DNA of 16,055 nt. It comes from Draconibacterium sp. (lineage in GTDB: Bacteria; Bacteroidota; Bacteroidia; Bacteroidales; Prolixibacteraceae). The position numbers and the translations under genes were made by a program. The stretch covers positions 1-16,055 of the forward strand of contig JALUZN010000522.1 in the NCBI GenBank assembly GCA_027011835.1, read 5' to 3'. Shown here one piece after another: positions 14,263 to 16,055 of the stretch; position 1 is the first letter of the stretch, and every line of letters begins with the position of its first letter. The notes below the pieces were generated by a model. It did not search any database. It had not been told where the DNA came from and saw only the letters and a list, made by a program, of their open reading frames with translations.

Positions 14263-15060
14263 ATGATTCAGGAATTATTCGATTTAACCGGACAGGTTGC
14301 ATTAATAACCGGAGGTACGCACGGAATTGGAATGGCTATTGGCAAAGTTTTGGGTCGGGCAGGAGCAAAAATATGCGTAAACGGTATTGATGATGTTAAG
14401 TTGGAACGTTGCAAAAAAGAGTATGCCAACGTGGGGGTCGATGTTTTTACTGTGAAATTTAATGTTACCGATGAAGATGATGTGGACCGGGGAATCTCAA
14501 TTATTGAAAAAGAAGTGGGTGTCATCGATATTTTGGTTAATAATGCCGGAATTATTAAACGCATTCCAATTCTCGATATGCCGGTTGCCGATTTTAAACA
14601 GGTAATTGATGTCGATTTGGTTGCACCGCTAATTGTGGCAAAACGGGTAGCTCCTAAAATGATTGAAAAGCGTTCGGGGAAAATAATAAATATGTGCTCG
14701 ATGATGAGTATTTACGGACGTAACTCCGTTTCGGCTTATGCTGCAGCAAAAGGAGGACTAAAACTTTTAACGGCCAATATGACTTGCGAATGGGCAAAAT
14801 ACAACTTGCAAATAAATGGGATTGGGCCGGGGTATATTGCCACATCTCAAACTGCTGCCATTCGCGAAGGCAACCATCCGTTTAACGATTTGGTAATGAC
14901 CAGAACCCCGGCAGGACGTTGGGGCGAACCCGAAGATGTTGGTAATGCAGCACTCTTTCTTGCATCGAAAGCCAGTGATTTTGTAAACGGACATGTTCTT
15001 TTTGTCGATGGTGGAATTTTGGCAAACTTTGGTTATGTTGCCGGCGAAAACGATATTTAG
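14263..15060 (+). CDS. kduD: SDR dehydrogenase, KduD / gluconate 5-dehydrogenase type
   Basis: A 265-residue short-chain dehydrogenase, probably reducing 2,5-diketo-3-deoxygluconate to 2-keto-3-deoxygluconate with NAD(P)H, the step after KduI. The cofactor motif TGGTHGIG is at 16-23, NNAG at 93-96, catalytic Ser146, Tyr159 and Lys163 in CSMMSIYGRNSVSAYAAAKG. The C-terminal FVNGHVLFVDGGI is typical. The usual tetrad asparagine position appears as Asp118 (VIDVDLVAP); I recall this DVDL form in Bacteroidota relatives annotated gluconate 5-dehydrogenase, so it is probably a subfamily trait rather than damage. The sequence alone cannot separate the two substrate names, but operon position behind kduI favours KduD. 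Later pathway genes (kdgK, eda) are not in the window. Confidence 0.88.
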   Translation: MIQELFDLTGQVALITGGTHGIGMAIGKVLGRAGAKICVNGIDDVKLERCKKEYANVGVDVFTVKFNVTDEDDVDRGISIIEKEVGVIDILVNNAGIIKRIPILDMPVADFKQVIDVDLVAPLIVAKRVAPKMIEKRSGKIINMCSMMSIYGRNSVSAYAAAKGGLKLLTANMTCEWAKYNLQINGIGPGYIATSQTAAIREGNHPFNDLVMTRTPAGRWGEPEDVGNAALFLASKASDFVNGHVLFVDGGILANFGYVAGENDI

Positions 15061-15084
15061 TTTGAGTATAGAACAGTTCTTTTT

Positions 15085-15118
15085 GAGGCGATCCGGGGGT
15101 TATTGGATAGCCTCATTT
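15085..15118 (+). terminator. Possible terminator between kduD and the convergent gene
   Basis: GAGGC-G-ATCC (15085-15094) pairs with GGAT-A-GCCTC (15105-15114) with one G/A mismatch, 25 bases after the kduD stop. It is followed by ATTTGTCTCTTC, a weak T-rich tail. The right arm overlaps the stop codon of the convergent gene, so on that strand it could not end the transcript before the coding region is complete. Confidence 0.4.
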
Positions 15119-15720
15119 GTCTCTTCATTTTTGGCTTGCTGCTTTTTCTTTGTCGAATTCTCTTTCCTCTTTTTCTTCTTTCTTTTTATCTTATCAATTA
15201 GTTTTCCAATCTGTTCAGAGGGCGAAAAACGAAGTAAACTAACCGACGAGGCTTCGACACGTTGTACGCGGTTGTTTGCACTAAGAACCTCTTTCATTCG
15301 TTCCGATTCGGTATAACTATCGAGTGGTTTTGGCCTGAAATCGAATTTTATCGACTCAATGTTTTCCATTGCTTTTTCGTAATCCGTTTTTTGGTTGGGC
15401 GAAACATCAATACCTTTAATATTTATTGTATCGACATTTAATTGAATGGTTGGGTTGGTAAGGAGCGAAAAAACGGTTACTGTTTTTCTGAAATAGGAGA
15501 CATGCGAAATAATTAATGTATCGCTGGGCAAAACCCAAATAGAGAAAACACCGTTTGCATTGGTTATATTTTTGTCTAAGTCGCGCGAGTTAAAAACATA
15601 AGCGTCGGCAACCGGCATACGATTTATTCCAACAACTCTTCCCTCAATCTGAAATCTCTCGGTTTGAGCAAAAGAGGTGAAAAAAGAGAAAAAGAACAGT
15701 ATGAAAAGTATTTGTCTCAT
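15100..15720 (-). CDS. Exported protein with carboxypeptidase-regulatory-like domain and lysine-rich tail
   Basis: A 206-residue protein with no assigned function. Residues 1-18 form a strong signal peptide (RQILFILFFFSFFTSFAQ). Residues ~22-95 fit the carboxypeptidase-D regulatory-like beta-sandwich common in exported Bacteroidota proteins: IEGRVVGINRMPVADAYVFN, then NITNANGVFSIWVLPSDTLIISHVSY. The middle (~105-165) is unremarkable and partly helical. The C-terminal ~35 residues are very basic (IKRKKKKRKENSTKKKQQ) and end NEETNEAIQ, which may bind anionic cell-surface polymers or be a disordered tail. No cell-surface sorting domain is visible. I start at ATG 15720 because the signal peptide begins there; an in-frame upstream ATG at 15780 precedes the putative promoter. 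The gene converges on kduD and shares no evident pathway with it. Confidence 0.82.
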   Translation of the reverse strand: MRQILFILFFFSFFTSFAQTERFQIEGRVVGINRMPVADAYVFNSRDLDKNITNANGVFSIWVLPSDTLIISHVSYFRKTVTVFSLLTNPTIQLNVDTINIKGIDVSPNQKTDYEKAMENIESIKFDFRPKPLDSYTESERMKEVLSANNRVQRVEASSVSLLRFSPSEQIGKLIDKIKRKKKKRKENSTKKKQQAKNEETNEAIQ

Positions 15721-15736
15721 TATTGATTTGTTGTTG

Positions 15737-15771
15737 CAAAGGTCGGGATTTCCTTTGTTAAATTGAACAAA
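15737..15771 (-). promoter_or_regulatory. Putative promoter of the carboxypeptidase-regulatory-like gene
   Basis: On the minus strand TTTG (15771 to 15768) and GACCTTTG (15744 to 15737, one mismatch from TAnnTTTG) are separated by 23 bases, the upper end of the usual range. The -7 box lies 16 bases before the ATG at 15720, which supports that start over the in-frame ATG at 15780. Confidence 0.35.
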
Positions 15772-15836
15772 AAAATGCAAACAATGTTTAACCTGAATTC
15801 TTCACAAACTATTCTATTCCGAAGCTAAACTGCTTT

Positions 15837-15919
15837 GAATAAAGAAAATGCTCGATTTTCGTTTCTCAAAATAGCTTAGGCTATTTCGGTGAGCCTCAAC
15901 TCTGTGCTTTCCTTTATTC
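15837..15919. repeat. Compound inverted repeat upstream of the right-edge gene
   Basis: GAATAAAG (15837-15844) and CTTTATTC (15912-15919) form outer arms that extend imperfectly inward (AAAATGC against GTGCTTT). An internal perfect hairpin AAATAGC-TTAG-GCTATTT lies at 15869-15886, itself flanked by CTCA (15865-15868) and TGAG (15890-15893). No open frame of note is present. It could be a miniature element, an insertion-sequence end or a structured RNA; a second copy was not seen in this window. Confidence 0.35.
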
Positions 15920-15978
15920 TTTGCATTTTTATACCAATTTAATTTCAAAACACCCTAAATAATTTGTATATTTACTGC

Positions 15979-16055
15979 ATGGGTAAACGAACAGTAATTA
16001 TAATAAAAGAAAGCCTGAATGAATTGAATGTTTTGTACAAACAAACCAGAAAGCA
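15979..16055 (+). CDS. N-terminus of possible IS630-type helix-turn-helix transposase (runs off right edge)
   Basis: The last 77 bases open a frame reading MGKRTVIIIKESLNELNVLY followed by KQTRK. The short basic start followed by KESLNEL is similar to N-termini of helix-turn-helix proteins of IS630-like transposases that I recall from this phylum, but 25 residues are too few for a firm call. A TATATTTA element at 15967-15974 resembles a -7 box with one mismatch, only five bases before the ATG. The structured inverted repeat upstream would fit an insertion-sequence edge. It could equally be an unrelated small protein. Confidence 0.35.
   Translation, partial: MGKRTVIIIKESLNELNVLYKQTRK

Noticed and set aside
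1..16055. CRISPR array, tRNA/rRNA genes, prophage or defence island
   Set aside because: No regularly spaced direct repeats, no tRNA-like cloverleaf or rRNA signature, and the recognised genes are metabolic or envelope functions.

Overview
The window is a stretch of AT-rich chromosome from a Bacteroidota member, most likely Bacteroidales/Marinilabiliales (this placement is inferred). The evidence is the promoter style, since several genes are preceded by a TTTG element and a TAnnTTTG -7 box typical of the phylum's primary sigma factor. Other support comes from the absence of obvious Shine-Dalgarno sites and from family types such as a LysM array fused to a periplasmic-binding-like domain and a carboxypeptidase-regulatory-like exported protein. 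Almost all genes are housekeeping or catabolic and look intact. I did not find a clear defence island, prophage, CRISPR array, rRNA or tRNA, and I see no evidence for a novel multigene system. The unexplained material is mostly intergenic.

Layout. Positions 1-5613 are all on the minus strand, in transcription order: guaA (GMP synthase), an exported S41 C-terminal-processing peptidase, pnuC (nicotinamide riboside transporter), a NadR-type ribosylnicotinamide kinase, cysE (serine acetyltransferase) and the start of a THUMP-domain rRNA methyltransferase that runs off the left edge. The pnuC and kinase genes overlap, forming a compact NAD-salvage pair. Divergent from guaA is a large exported protein with five LysM domains and a periplasmic-binding-like C-terminal domain (5850-8267). 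Next come rocD (ornithine aminotransferase, minus) with its own promoter and terminator, a divergent gene-free gap of about 545 bases, nth (endonuclease III, plus), zupT (ZIP metal transporter, minus), and a 55-residue 2[4Fe-4S] ferredoxin gene (plus) with a near-perfect promoter and a strong terminator.

The right part is a small uronate-catabolism locus. A LacI-family repressor (minus) diverges from kduI-kduD (plus), which converts 5-keto-4-deoxyuronate, a product of polyuronide lyases, to 2-keto-3-deoxygluconate. The shared intergenic region carries a perfect 14-bp LacI-type palindrome overlapping the repressor's own promoter. Convergent with kduD is a small exported protein with a very lysine-rich tail. 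The right edge holds the first 25 codons of what may be a transposase-type helix-turn-helix protein, preceded by a compound inverted repeat.

Points worth a second look: (i) two palindromes in the zupT/ferredoxin intergenic region, one exactly between the putative zupT promoter elements; (ii) an intrinsic terminator facing left in the rocD/nth divergent gap with no gene upstream of it, suggesting an unannotated small RNA or a dispersed element; (iii) repeat-like structured blocks at 9764-9955, 10864-10966 and 15837-15919; (iv) the five-LysM plus binding-protein fusion.
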